Assembly (NCBI GenBank): GCA_019454185.1
Contig: CP075368.1
Coordinates: forward strand, 496,001 to 560,000
Direction of reading: 5' to 3'
From: Phycisphaeraceae bacterium
Lineage (GTDB): Bacteria; Planctomycetota; Phycisphaerae; Phycisphaerales; UBA1924
Length of the DNA stretch: 64,000 nt
Shown: in pieces, positions 44,391 to 57,928 of the stretch
Numbering within the stretch: the first letter of the stretch is position 1
How the letters are laid out: each line of letters opens with the position of its first letter
The notes under the pieces: model-generated
Told to the model about the DNA's origin: nothing
Database searches by the model: none
Seen by the model: only the letters and a program-made list of their open reading frames with translations
Translations under genes and position numbers: made by a program

Positions 44391-45374
44391 ATGAGCGATC
44401 CATCGTTGTCGGGACAGAGGCCGATTGTCGTTGTGACCCATGAGATTCCGGGGCGATTGAACGTGCCCGGGGCAGAGATACGCCAGAGCGATGTGTCGAA
44501 GCAGACGAGGGCGGATGTCCTCCGCATGATCCACGGCGCGTCATTCGTGGTCACCATGTACTTTGACAAGGTCGATTCGGAGTTCCTCGACGCCGCCGGG
44601 CCTGGCCTCAAGGGGGTGTGCAACTTCGCGGTCGGATATGACAACATCGACGTTGCCCTCTGCAAGCAGCGTGGAGTGAAGGTCGCCAACACACCTGGAG
44701 CCGTGACGGAGGGCACCGCGGATCTCGCGTGGGCGCTCATCCTCGCGTGCGCCAGGCGCCTCATCGAAGCCGATCGATTCGCACGCACGGATGAGTACGC
44801 CCGTCGAGGGCCGCTCGGGATTACAGAGTTTCTCGGGATGGATCTGACCGGTCGAACGCTTCTCATTGTCGGTGCTGGTCGGATCGGTTACGCGACCGCA
44901 CTGCGATCGATCGGCTGGGGGATGCCGGTGCTCTACGTCGCCAGATCACGCCATCTCGACTTTGAACTCGCGCCGCTCGCGGCCCGACGCGTGAATCTTG
45001 AAGAGGGGCTGCGCGAGGCGGATGTGGTCAGTGTTCACACCCCACTCACATCTGAGACCAGGCACATCATCGATGCGAAGGCGATATCGCAGATGAAGCC
45101 CACGTCGATCCTCATCAACACATCCCGCGGCCCGACGGTCGACGAGGGCGCACTGGTCTCAGCCCTGAAAGAGCGTCGGATCTGGGGGGCTGGTCTCGAC
45201 GTCTTCGAGCACGAGCCAAGACTGCATCCCGGTCTCGCAGAGCTCACGAACGTCGTGCTCGCGCCGCACATCGGGAGCGCGGAGACGAAGTATCGTCTGC
45301 TCATGACAGAGATGGTCTCCGAGAACGCGAGAGCGGTGCTCAGCGGAAGAGAGCCGATCAATCCGGTCTACTGA
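44391..45374 (+). CDS. D-2-hydroxyacid dehydrogenase (glyoxylate-reductase type)
   Basis: The 327-residue NAD(P)-dependent enzyme would reduce 2-keto acids such as glyoxylate or hydroxypyruvate. It shows VCNFAVGYDNIDV, the Rossmann motif VGAGRIG, the arginine site INTSRGPTVDEGAL, the Glu in DVFEHEP and the catalytic His in APHIGSAETKYR. The SAET context near the His is typical of glyoxylate/hydroxypyruvate reductases. The upstream frame is open but lies over the divergent EEP gene, so the ATG at 44391 is chosen. It is convergent with the dockerin gene that follows. Confidence 0.93.
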   Translation: MSDPSLSGQRPIVVVTHEIPGRLNVPGAEIRQSDVSKQTRADVLRMIHGASFVVTMYFDKVDSEFLDAAGPGLKGVCNFAVGYDNIDVALCKQRGVKVANTPGAVTEGTADLAWALILACARRLIEADRFARTDEYARRGPLGITEFLGMDLTGRTLLIVGAGRIGYATALRSIGWGMPVLYVARSRHLDFELAPLAARRVNLEEGLREADVVSVHTPLTSETRHIIDAKAISQMKPTSILINTSRGPTVDEGALVSALKERRIWGAGLDVFEHEPRLHPGLAELTNVVLAPHIGSAETKYRLLMTEMVSENARAVLSGREPINPVY

Positions 45375-45407
45375 AGGACCCACCGCTCGGAGTACGCAGG
45401 CATCGGC

Positions 45408-46885
45408 TTACTCGTTGAACGCCTGCAGGAAGTCGAGAAGATCGAGGATGTCCACGATGAGATCGCGGTTGAAGTCGGCATTCACATTCCCGACGAAGCA
45501 CGGCCCGGCCTGACCCTCGCACGCAGAGAACGCTCCGAAGAAATCCAGGAGATCGAGAATATCCACCATGCCGTCACCGTTGACGTCCGCGGGGTGTCCG
45601 CTCGGGTTCAGATCAGCTGAGCTCACTGTGCCATCGTAATTCGTATCGTAGATCGAGAAATTGAGCCCGAATCCGTCCAGCACGACCACGCCGTTGACGG
45701 TTGAGTCTGCATCGTCTGGGCCGCCGTCCTTCGCTGCGATGTAGTCGAGCAGTTCAGTCTCATCGTTCTGATCCACGGAACCGTTGCCGTTGAAGTCGCC
45801 CGGGATGACGTCGAACCCGGCATCGGTCCAGACGAAGAGGGCGTCATCAGGGCTCTCGTAAGCGGTGCCGACAATCGCCATGGCTCGCCAAGATTCCGGG
45901 TCCAATCCGTCGCTCACGCTCTTGCCTCGCCAGCCGACCGAAAGCGTTCGCACCGCGCCGGTGATCGATGTGGACTGGTTGACCAGCTCATGAATCGCCT
46001 CCGCGACGCTTGTCTGGTTCCCGACGTTGAAGTCGAATGGCTGAGGCGCGGCACCCGCCATAAGTCCCGCACCCTGCTGAGTCAGCGGGAAGACAAGCGT
46101 GATCGTGGTCGTATCGCTCGCGATGTCATGCGAGAACCTGAGCTTGATGAGCGGGTTCCAAGCGCCGAATCCGCTGCCTCCGAACATGCTGCTCGCGGAA
46201 TTGAACGCGCCGAACCGCTCAAAGAATCGCCCTTGGACGACCCATGTCTCGCCAGCGTCGAAAGTACCGTCCTGATTGCCATCTTCTGAGATCACCGTCA
46301 CAGGCGTGCATCCGCAGAAGGCGAGCGAAAAATCAGCGCCACTCCGCTCGTAGAAGGGAGGTGTTGCGAAGTCGAAATCCAGGCCGCTTCCCTGTTTGAG
46401 CGTTCTCTCGCCGATCTCGCCCTGCGGAACGCCGCCGTACCGAGCGATGTTTGCCAGCACACGCATCGAAGCAACCGAAGGGAGTTCGCCTCCTGTGTTG
46501 ATGTCGTCGTCCACATCGAGCTCGACATACCCGTAGATCGGGCTCGGGCCGAATTGAAAGGGGTCGTAGACGTCAAGAATCCCGAGTTCGCCCGGAGGAT
46601 TGATCACCCCTGCAAGCACAAGATCGAGTTTGAAGAACTCACCGTCGTCGTCGTACTCGCCGACATAGAGGTTCGTCGCTGGCCAGACCGGATCCCACGC
46701 TCCGACTGTCAGAGAGAGGATGTCAGGAAGATTGGCATGGGGGCCGATCGATCCGTTTGCACCGAAGTCCATGCGACGCAACGCGGCATCACCACGCGGA
46801 TCGAGCCATTGCTTGCCGTCATCCGCAAGAGCGGTTCCGGCGATCAATGCGATCAGCGAGTGGCAGAGTATTCCGCGTTGGTTGG

Positions 46886-46889
<4 letters not shown>
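45408..46889 (-). CDS. Secreted protein with four dockerin-like EF-hand segments
   Basis: The 493-residue exported protein has a signal peptide (SLIALIAGTALA-DDG). Its N-terminal 330 residues are of unknown fold, with many Asp/Gly-rich loops (VGEYDDDGEFFKLDLVLAG; YVELDVDDDINTGGEL). The C-terminal 150 residues carry Ca-binding dockerin-like loops: GDFNGNGSVDQND, DTNYDGTVSSADL, ADVNGDGMVDILDLLDFFGA and ADFNRDLIVDILDLLDFL. The last two are joined by CEGQAGPC. It starts at GTG 46889 in a GTGA overlap with the regulator gene, so it is translationally coupled to it. It ends in QAFNE and lacks the final Cys of the other dockerin tails in the window. Confidence 0.8.
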
Positions 46890-48361
<1,472 letters not shown>

Positions 48362-48392
48362 TTGCGTCCCCGGGATGGCCAATGCTGGCCAC

Positions 48393-49868
48393 TCAATGTT
48401 CGGGTGCTGATGGGATACGGATGCGGATGCAGGCACCAATTTTCGCGCTTTCACGCCCGAGTAGGGGGTATTCTGCTGATTCGGAGGCGATGGTGCCGCG
48501 GTGTTGTTGGATGACATACTTGGCCATTGCAAGGCCAATGCCAGTCCCTCCTGGCTTTGTCGTAAAGTGCTGCTCGAAAATGCGGTGTCGGTGTTCCGGA
48601 GGGATCCCCGGTCCGTCGTCGATCACGTCGATCCGCACCCAGTCCGGGCCATCGGGGATGACGCTCACCATGGTGCGGCCCCCGGTGCCGACGGCTTCGA
48701 TCGCGTTCGTGACCACAGCGATCAGAGCATGCTCCAGATGCACGGGGTCTGCCATGACAAACACTTCAGATGGAGAGGTTTGGATATCGATCAGAACGCT
48801 CTTGCTGTCAGCGAGCGGCAGCAGCGTGGGAAGGATGTCGTTGATCCAGCGGTTGACGCTGAGTCGCACCGGCGCAAGCTCCAACGGTTGTGTCGTTCGG
48901 AGCAGGTCTCGGAGCCAGATCTCGAATCGATCCACCGTGGCCATGATCCTGGATTGCACTTCGCGCAAATCGGAATCAGGGGGCAGTTCTGAGCGTGTCA
49001 CCTCGGCCAGCGATCGGATACCGGAGAGGGGGTTCCGAAGATTGTGCGTCACTCGTCGCACCATCTCCCCGACCGCTGCGAGTCGTTCACGCTCGACGCG
49101 TTCCTCGATCATGGTCCCGATGGTCTGGGCCATCTGGTTGACCTCGCCGCTCAATTGTCCGATCTCGTCCCTTGCTCGCACCGGCACACGATGCTCGTAA
49201 TCGCCCGCAGCGATGCGGGTGGTGGCGGTGCGGAGCATCGCGACTGGCTGCACGATCCAGCGAGTGAAGAGGAGCGAACCGAGAAGCACGGTCAGGGCGA
49301 GCGCGACGAGGCATGCCGCAGAAACACCCAGCACATACGCACGGATTGTCCTTGCATGACGGACCTGAAGCGACGTGTTGTTCAGCACGTGCTGCTCCAG
49401 TCTCCCGAGCAGATTGTTGATTGTCGAGAGCTCGGCGATCGCAACGCCGATACGACTCGGTGTTGTCGCGGCATCAATCGCCGCCGCCGCCGCGGCTTCG
49501 CCCTGCCGCATCAGGGTGCGTGTCGATGAGATCCCTGTTCGCACGATCTCGCTCTCAGGGCTCTGGAGATGCTCAAGTTGCTGGAGCATCGATTCGGTTA
49601 GTGTTGAAACCGCAGCGGAATCAATCTCGCGCTCGTGTGCCGGTGTCGTTGACATCAGCCAACTATCGTGACCGAGTGCCTGAGCGAGTTTCTCGACAGT
49701 CCGACGACTGTCTGAGATTGATCGCAGGGTCGCTTCGGCACCGCGCATAGGCCACGCGATCTCACGCTCCAGAATGACGATCGACCATATCGCAGTCGCT
49801 TGGAGCAGGAGAACCGCCGCAACGAGGCCGGCCAGGAGCAAGCCGAACTTTTGTCGGAGCGTCAACAC
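48393..49868 (-). CDS. Sensor histidine kinase with HAMP domain
   Basis: The 491-residue protein has two membrane segments (about 9-31 and 178-202) bracketing a helical sensor region of about 145 residues. A HAMP domain follows (about 203-255), then the phosphoacceptor H275 in VTHNLRNPLSGIRSL, the N box VVTNAIEAVG, G1 DDGPGIP, and F/G2 FTTKPGGTGIGLAMAKYV. This is a complete hybrid-free kinase. The sensor region is probably periplasmic and helical; its ligand cannot be inferred. It lies 12 bases after the pseudopilin-like gene and pairs with the regulator 31 bases downstream. Confidence 0.95.
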   Translation of the reverse strand: MLTLRQKFGLLLAGLVAAVLLLQATAIWSIVILEREIAWPMRGAEATLRSISDSRRTVEKLAQALGHDSWLMSTTPAHEREIDSAAVSTLTESMLQQLEHLQSPESEIVRTGISSTRTLMRQGEAAAAAAIDAATTPSRIGVAIAELSTINNLLGRLEQHVLNNTSLQVRHARTIRAYVLGVSAACLVALALTVLLGSLLFTRWIVQPVAMLRTATTRIAAGDYEHRVPVRARDEIGQLSGEVNQMAQTIGTMIEERVERERLAAVGEMVRRVTHNLRNPLSGIRSLAEVTRSELPPDSDLREVQSRIMATVDRFEIWLRDLLRTTQPLELAPVRLSVNRWINDILPTLLPLADSKSVLIDIQTSPSEVFVMADPVHLEHALIAVVTNAIEAVGTGGRTMVSVIPDGPDWVRIDVIDDGPGIPPEHRHRIFEQHFTTKPGGTGIGLAMAKYVIQQHRGTIASESAEYPLLGRESAKIGACIRIRIPSAPEH

Positions 49869-49880
49869 AGAAGCGCGACC

Positions 49881-50663
49881 TCAGCGCAGCCGCATCGGCT
49901 TCCAGTTCCAGCCGGGTTCTTCGAGTGGTGTGCGGGATGCCGCGACGTGCCCATCGATGAACGCGACATTTGCCGCCCCATTATGCCTCAGAGCAGGAAA
50001 CCAGTATGTATTCGCCCCAAACGCATCTGTGTCAGCGAGCGAAGGAGCGGAGAACACAGGGTTCAGACCTCTTGCAGACGCAACGCGTCCATCCACGTCC
50101 CAAAAGAGCGGCGTGGATCCGGATTCGAGAACCGCACCAGAGAGTTGCACCGGCTCCAGGCGAGGCACGCCATCTGACACAACGGGTCGACGATGCAGAC
50201 GGAGATTGAAGCCAAATGAGATGCTTGCCGCAGGCGTTACTCCGCCGTCGGCGCATGAGAGCGAACGTGTCACCTTGATCGGCGACTTCACCTCCGCGCA
50301 TCGCATCGGATCGTTGTCGGCGTTGTCCGGCAGGGTGTGCGTGGTGCCCGATCCCCAACGCCAGAACTCAGAAAGTCCGTACTGACTGTTCTGGAATGTC
50401 TCGATGGTGAACCGACCGTTGAGCGAAGTGTCGTTACCCCGATCGGGACCGAGATCGTCATTCGCGAACACAGCGAAGTCGAAGGCGACAGTCCTCTGCG
50501 CAACCTGGCAACGGAAGCCCTTCGCGGCACCCATCGTTCGAGCAAGCATGGGGAGCGCAATCGCCAGAAGACTACCGATGATGGCCATCGACACCAAGAC
50601 CTCGACGAGCGTGAAGGCGCGTTGGTGCCTAGCTATGAATGAATATGGCCTATTGATCCCCAA
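49881..50663 (-). CDS. Type II secretion-like pseudopilin with H-X9-DG motif
   Basis: The protein (about 260 residues) has a prepilin N-terminus: RHQRAFTLVEVLVSMAIIGS, with Glu at +5 and Ala instead of Gly at -1, then a hydrophobic helix. The C-terminal domain has the planctomycete H-X9-DG signature in RHNGAANVAFIDGHVAA. Such proteins are exported, cleaved by a prepilin peptidase and placed in a pseudopilus or on the surface. I favour a TTG start at 50663 (ggag, 6 bases upstream); GTG at 50714 is the alternative. It heads a minus-strand unit with the kinase, regulator and dockerin genes. Confidence 0.85.
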   Translation of the reverse strand: MGINRPYSFIARHQRAFTLVEVLVSMAIIGSLLAIALPMLARTMGAAKGFRCQVAQRTVAFDFAVFANDDLGPDRGNDTSLNGRFTIETFQNSQYGLSEFWRWGSGTTHTLPDNADNDPMRCAEVKSPIKVTRSLSCADGGVTPAASISFGFNLRLHRRPVVSDGVPRLEPVQLSGAVLESGSTPLFWDVDGRVASARGLNPVFSAPSLADTDAFGANTYWFPALRHNGAANVAFIDGHVAASRTPLEEPGWNWKPMRLR

Positions 50664-50781
50664 TGGCTTCTCCGAGACTCCGAACAGAGTGTAACCAGAT
50701 CGCGAAGGCCGCACAAGTGGGCCAATCGGGCGAAACGTTCACGATGACCTATTGGTGAGCCGCCTCGCCGCTTCCCTGATA

Positions 50782-51327
50782 TCAGGCGCGTCCCGGGCCG
50801 AGGAGCTTCTGGGGCTGATCGTCCTCGTCCTTTGCGAGGAGATCGCTGTACCCGCAACCGATCGGTTCGCCGAGGACCGGCGCGAGAGCGGCACGGAGGT
50901 CGGTGAGCTGCTTCTGGCAGTGCTCGACAGTGACCGCGTTAGTGACCATCGCCTCAAACTCGAGGAAGGTGCCGAGCTTCGAAACCTGGTCGAGGTGGAT
51001 GCGGACGTTTCCGAGCAGAAAGAGCTCCCGCACCTTGCGGACGACGACCCACGTAGGGAGGGGCGTTGCCCCGAATCGTTCGACGGCCTGCGGCTCGGAG
51101 AAGATGGTGAACTGGCTGATCTTGGGGTTCAGCCGGTCGGGGCGGTGGTAGAAGATGTACTCGGTCGGCTCGCCGACGGTCTCGCGTTTCTTCAGCCGAC
51201 CGCTTGGGACGCGGTAGTAGGTGTCGGTCTGCTCAAGCGTGCCCGCATGAACCGCACCCAGCCGCAGAATGATCGACCGTGCGAGGGACAGGTCGCGGAG
51301 TTCGCATTTGAACTCGAGGTTCTGCAT
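50782..51327 (-). CDS. CYTH-domain protein (adenylate cyclase class IV/thiamine triphosphatase type)
   Basis: The 181-residue protein has the CYTH start MQNLEFKCELRDLSLARSII (family pattern E-x-E-x-K is changed to L-E-F-K), followed by TDTYYRVPSGRLKKRE, typical of the TYFxxxxGRLKLR region, and FEAMV. CYTH proteins bind triphosphates and include CyaB-like class IV adenylate cyclases and inorganic/thiamine triphosphatases; the substrate is undetermined. The ATG at 51327 is used; the frame is open upstream to 51522 but that part is not CYTH-like and crosses a tandem repeat. Confidence 0.8.
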   Translation of the reverse strand: MQNLEFKCELRDLSLARSIILRLGAVHAGTLEQTDTYYRVPSGRLKKRETVGEPTEYIFYHRPDRLNPKISQFTIFSEPQAVERFGATPLPTWVVVRKVRELFLLGNVRIHLDQVSKLGTFLEFEAMVTNAVTVEHCQKQLTDLRAALAPVLGEPIGCGYSDLLAKDEDDQPQKLLGPGRA

Positions 51328-51376
51328 GAGGTGACCGGGGGCAGAGGGTGCTTGTTGCTGGGTGCGAACGCGGAGG

Positions 51377-51404
51377 CATTCGGCATTCGTGATTCGACAT
51401 TCGC
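51377..51404. repeat. Four tandem heptamers
   Basis: cattcgg, cattcgt, gattcga, cattcgc: four direct copies of NATTCGN in 28 bases, in the gap between the CYTH gene and ligA. It may be a short tandem array or a protein-binding site upstream of the CYTH gene. Confidence 0.55.
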
Positions 51405-51484
51405 AGAACGGAAGCGCGTGCTGGGTGGTGGAAGGCGTGAGACCGATAACGGCGCGGTATCGACGCGTGATTGGGAGTAGATCG

Positions 51485-54766
<3,282 letters not shown>

Positions 54767-54779
54767 GCCGTTTGGGATA

Positions 54780-54785
54780 TACAAT
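54780..54785 (+). promoter_or_regulatory. Possible -10 box for tatA
   Basis: TACAAT within tatacaat is a good -10 hexamer, 54 bases before the tatA start. No convincing -35 box is seen. Confidence 0.3.
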
Positions 54786-54839
54786 GGGTGAGACCGGTGC
54801 GGGGCATCGGCAGCTGCGGCAGCACCCATCGGAGACGCG

Positions 54840-55133
54840 ATGAACACGCTGGCATTCGGCATTGGGCCTATCGGCACCACGGAACTGATCGTGATCCTCG
54901 CGATCGGACTTTTGCTCTTCGGCAAGCGGTTGCCTGAGGTGGGCAAGAGTCTGGGGAAGGGTATCGTCGAGTTCAAGAAGGGGCTGAAGGGCGTTGAGGA
55001 CGAGATCGAACGCGAGTCCAGCAAGCCGTCTTCGGTCGCTAGGCCTCCGCTGACTTCTGGTGGTATCGATGCCCGCGTGAGCACTGCGGAGCAGGTTGAG
55101 CAGTCTGTTCAGAGCGAGGCGAAGCCGAACTGA
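54840..55133 (+). CDS. tatA: Twin-arginine translocase subunit TatA/TatE
   Basis: TatA/E forms the pore for folded-protein export by the Tat system. The 97-residue protein has the short N-terminus with a membrane helix (TTELIVILAIGLLLFG), the conserved FGKRLPEVGKSLGKGI, and an amphipathic helix with KKGLKGVEDEIE, then a polar disordered tail. A ribosome site (ggag, 5 bases before ATG) is clear. No tatC or tatB is adjacent. It lies just downstream of folD and before an exported beta-helix gene, on the same strand. Confidence 0.93.
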   Translation: MNTLAFGIGPIGTTELIVILAIGLLLFGKRLPEVGKSLGKGIVEFKKGLKGVEDEIERESSKPSSVARPPLTSGGIDARVSTAEQVEQSVQSEAKPN

Positions 55134-55164
55134 TCGATGTATTGGATCGTCTCTGGGGCGTGAG

Positions 55165-57402
55165 ATGGCTTCACTGAGAGGTGGGCGATTCGCCCTTGAG
55201 GGATCGAGAATCATGTTGATGAGCATCGCGGCGACTCTCGCGTTCACGCTTGGGGCCGGTGGATTGGCCGATCTTCCGATCATAGAGATCGTGTCAGACG
55301 ACACGGTCATTGATCGTTCGTGTCTGGTACGTATCGCTCCCGGGACTGTCATTGCTGACGCCAACGGGAACGGCGTGATCAGGATTCAGGGCTCCGATCT
55401 GACCATTCGATTCGAGCCGGGGTCTGTTCTGCGAGGAGCGCCGGAGGGCACGCCGGGTGATGCCATGGCGGGCATCGGGCTCGTCATCGAGGGGCACCGC
55501 AACGTGCGAATCGAAGGGGCGGCCATCGAGGGCTTTCGCATCGGTTTGCTCGCGAGAGAAGCCGATGGGTTGGTTATCGATGGTGCAACTTTCCGCGACC
55601 ATTTCAGGCAGCGTCTGAGATCCACTCCGGCTGCGGAGGAGTCCGGCGACTGGCTCTGGCCACACTCGAACGATAACCACGAGTGGGTGACAAGCTACGG
55701 GGCCTCAATGGCGATCGAGCGCTCTCGTGGCGTCGAAGTGAGAAACGTCGTGGTTCGCGAGGGCCAGAACGGGATCGTTCTTGATCGCGTGAACGATTCC
55801 AGGCTCTACGACAACGATTGCTCATTCCTTTCCGGGTGGGGCGTCGCGATGTGGCGTTCGAGCGGGAACGCGATCACACGCAACGCACTGGATTTCTGTG
55901 TTCGCGGATACTCCCACGGGGTCTACAACAGAGGGCAGGATTCCGCGGGGCTGCTCATGTTCGAGCAGTGCAACAACAACCTGATCGCCGAGAACTCCAT
56001 CACCCACGGCGGCGATGGGATCTTCGGCTTCGGAGGCAAGGAAGCGCTCGGCGAGGTGCCGGGTCCTGAGGGCTTCGATCACGCGAGAAAGGGCTGCAAC
56101 GACAATCTCTTCATCGCGAACGATCTCTCTTACTCGCCGGCCCATGGACTGGAGATGACCTTCTCATTCGGAAACCGCATCATCGGCAATCGATTTGTTG
56201 AGAACGCCATCTGCGGGATCTGGGGTGGTTACTCGCAGGAAACCCTCGTTGCCTTCAACGTCTTCAAAGGGAACGGTTCGAGCGGCTACGGGCTTGAGCG
56301 TGGTGGCGTCAATATCGAGCACGGGAGCGGCAATGCGATCCGCGAGAACGAATTCGAAGCGAACGCCGCGGGAGTTCACCTGTGGACAGACGATGACGGA
56401 GCACTGCTGAGAACACCATGGGCCAAGAAGAATCATCGCGGCTCAACGGACAACGTCGTCGCGATGAACGGATTCAATGGAGATCGCGTCGGTGTGCACC
56501 TGAGGGCGACCGGCAGAACCGTCTCATACGGCAACACGTTCGAGGGTGTCACCGAACCTGTGAGAGTCGAGGGCGGAGAAGGACTCACCGATAGCGATCC
56601 TCAGCCGTCTGCTGCTATCCCGGCGTACATCGCATTCGGTGCGACGCGTCCCGTCGGAGCACGCGCCCACCTCTCAGGACGCCAGAACATCGTCATGGGT
56701 GAATGGGGACCATGGGATCATGCATCGCCGATGCTCCGCCAATTAGATCGCTCCGGGGGTGTTCATCGCTACGAGGTGTGGGGATCGCCCGGGAAGCTCC
56801 TTGTTGAGAGCAGATCCGAAGGTGTTTCGACATCTCTCGAAACTGCCGACTCAGGACCTACACAGGTGCGTGTGAGCGCGGGTCCCGGAGTACATCCCTA
56901 CCAAGTGGCCCTCAAGGGTGAGGGAATCGAGAAGGTGCTTCGCGGAACGCTCGTAGGGGCGGAATGGACCGTTCGCTTCTTCCCGTGGACAGTCGATCCG
57001 CGAGAGAGCATCGAGGGGTGGCGAGCCGAGTCGTATGGACCTCACTCTCGCAGCGTGACCGTCGATGGTGTGCGATTGGCGTACCGACACGGCGGGCCTC
57101 GCGACCTGGGTCTCGCCGCTGAGTTCGGCGACGCGGATATCGGCAAGGATCGTTTCGGAACGATCGCGACGACAAGCATGCCGCTCAAGTCGGGAGTCTG
57201 GCGCGTCAGGACACTGTCTGATGATGGTGTGCGTGTTCTCGTCGATGGCGAGCCAGTGATCGAGAACTGGACCTGGCACGCCCCTACACGCGACGCGGGC
57301 GAGTTCCGCCTCGACCGTGACCGCACAGTCCAGATCACGGTCGAGCACTTCGAACTCGACGGGTTTGCCGTCCTTGAGTTCGAGATCGAGCCGGTCCAGT
57401 GA
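55165..57402 (+). CDS. Exported right-handed beta-helix protein with PA14-like C-terminus
   Basis: The 745-residue protein has an N-terminal signal (MLMSIAATLAFTLGAGGLA, preceded by about 15 residues). A right-handed parallel beta-helix covers about residues 50-430 (NosD/pectate-lyase type rungs: ENSITHGGDGIFGFGG; NRIIGNRFVENAICGIWGGY; GVNIEHGSGNAIRENEFEAN). A C-terminal domain resembles PA14 (SGVWRVRTLSDDGVRVLVDG, VQITVEHFELDGFAVLEFEI). Such proteins often bind or cleave polysaccharide, but no catalytic set is obvious. The start is the ATG at 55165 (gggg 7 bases upstream). The tRNA gene follows 76 bases later. Confidence 0.8.
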   Translation: MASLRGGRFALEGSRIMLMSIAATLAFTLGAGGLADLPIIEIVSDDTVIDRSCLVRIAPGTVIADANGNGVIRIQGSDLTIRFEPGSVLRGAPEGTPGDAMAGIGLVIEGHRNVRIEGAAIEGFRIGLLAREADGLVIDGATFRDHFRQRLRSTPAAEESGDWLWPHSNDNHEWVTSYGASMAIERSRGVEVRNVVVREGQNGIVLDRVNDSRLYDNDCSFLSGWGVAMWRSSGNAITRNALDFCVRGYSHGVYNRGQDSAGLLMFEQCNNNLIAENSITHGGDGIFGFGGKEALGEVPGPEGFDHARKGCNDNLFIANDLSYSPAHGLEMTFSFGNRIIGNRFVENAICGIWGGYSQETLVAFNVFKGNGSSGYGLERGGVNIEHGSGNAIRENEFEANAAGVHLWTDDDGALLRTPWAKKNHRGSTDNVVAMNGFNGDRVGVHLRATGRTVSYGNTFEGVTEPVRVEGGEGLTDSDPQPSAAIPAYIAFGATRPVGARAHLSGRQNIVMGEWGPWDHASPMLRQLDRSGGVHRYEVWGSPGKLLVESRSEGVSTSLETADSGPTQVRVSAGPGVHPYQVALKGEGIEKVLRGTLVGAEWTVRFFPWTVDPRESIEGWRAESYGPHSRSVTVDGVRLAYRHGGPRDLGLAAEFGDADIGKDRFGTIATTSMPLKSGVWRVRTLSDDGVRVLVDGEPVIENWTWHAPTRDAGEFRLDRDRTVQITVEHFELDGFAVLEFEIEPVQ

Positions 57403-57459
57403 CGCGGCACACACATGAGCCCGGACCGCGCTGGTCGGGAAGTCCGTTCTGGGGTTGGA

Positions 57460-57465
57460 TATACT
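57460..57465 (+). promoter_or_regulatory. Possible -10 box for the tRNA gene
   Basis: TATACT ends 13 bases before the mature tRNA 5' end, which fits a start site just upstream. No clear -35 box is visible. Confidence 0.35.
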
Positions 57466-57478
57466 CAGCGGTCCTGAC

Positions 57479-57553
57479 GCCGAGGTAGCTCAGCTGGTTT
57501 AGAGCGCTGGATTCATAACCCGGAGGTCGGCGGTTCGAGTCCGCCCCTCGGCA
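57479..57553 (+). tRNA. tRNA-Met (CAU)
   Basis: A complete cloverleaf is visible: acceptor gccgagg / cctcggc with discriminator A, D arm gctc-gagc, anticodon CAT at 57514-57516 in the loop ttcataa, and T arm ggcgg-ttcgagt-ccgcc. The 3' CCA is not encoded. The CAU anticodon and general form fit elongator tRNA-Met; tRNA-Ile with a modified CAU cannot be excluded. The base pair next to the anticodon loop is an A-C mismatch. Confidence 0.93.
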
Positions 57554-57928
57554 CTTTCGTCCCCCCTCGCAACCGATCGCAACGGCTCGCCCAAGTCCGC
57601 AAGTGACAAGGGCTTGTGCCGATGCGCGCCGGCGCGATCATCCGATCCGCTCTCGCAACCGCTCGCACGAACACGCCCCGAATCGTGCTGTGTTTGCTGT
57701 GGTTTGTGCTGGTGCTGGTGCTGTGGGTGATTCGGGCGGGCTATTGCGTCCGCGCCCACGATCGGCCCATGCGTCCCGGTCGCCCGTGCGGACTCGCGAG
57801 AGGGGGCGGGCTTGGATGAACCCGGGATCGCGTCGAGGGCTCGCGTGAGGTCATTGAGCCGGGCGTGCGAGTAACGCCCGATCACCTGTGCGGCCAAGTT
57901 GCTTGCCCAATGTGGTTCGGCGAGGCAG
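57554..57928. other. Intergenic region after the tRNA, 375 bases
   Basis: No certain gene. On the plus strand an open frame at 57616-57819 (67 residues) has one hydrophobic segment (IVLCLLWFVLVLVLWVI) made largely by a gtg/ctg run; it may be a small membrane protein or chance. On the minus strand the open frame crosses the tRNA and is a false one. A 7-base inverted repeat at 57860-57880 may end the gene at 57929. Confidence 0.4.
57860..57880 (-). terminator. Possible terminator of the TIGR03790-like gene
   Basis: cgggcgt / acgcccg forms a perfect 7-pair stem with a 7-base loop, 49 bases beyond the stop at 57929 on the minus strand. No T run follows. Confidence 0.35.

Noticed and set aside
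50697..50711. Sigma-54-like promoter (ttggcccacttgtgc) upstream of the pseudopilin
   Set aside because: The spacing is GG-N9-GC rather than GG-N10-GC, and the consensus match is poor.
57499..57897. Minus-strand open frame of 132 codons covering the tRNA gene
   Set aside because: Its end (GRTRTADLRVMNPAL) is the well-known false protein made by reading a tRNA antisense.
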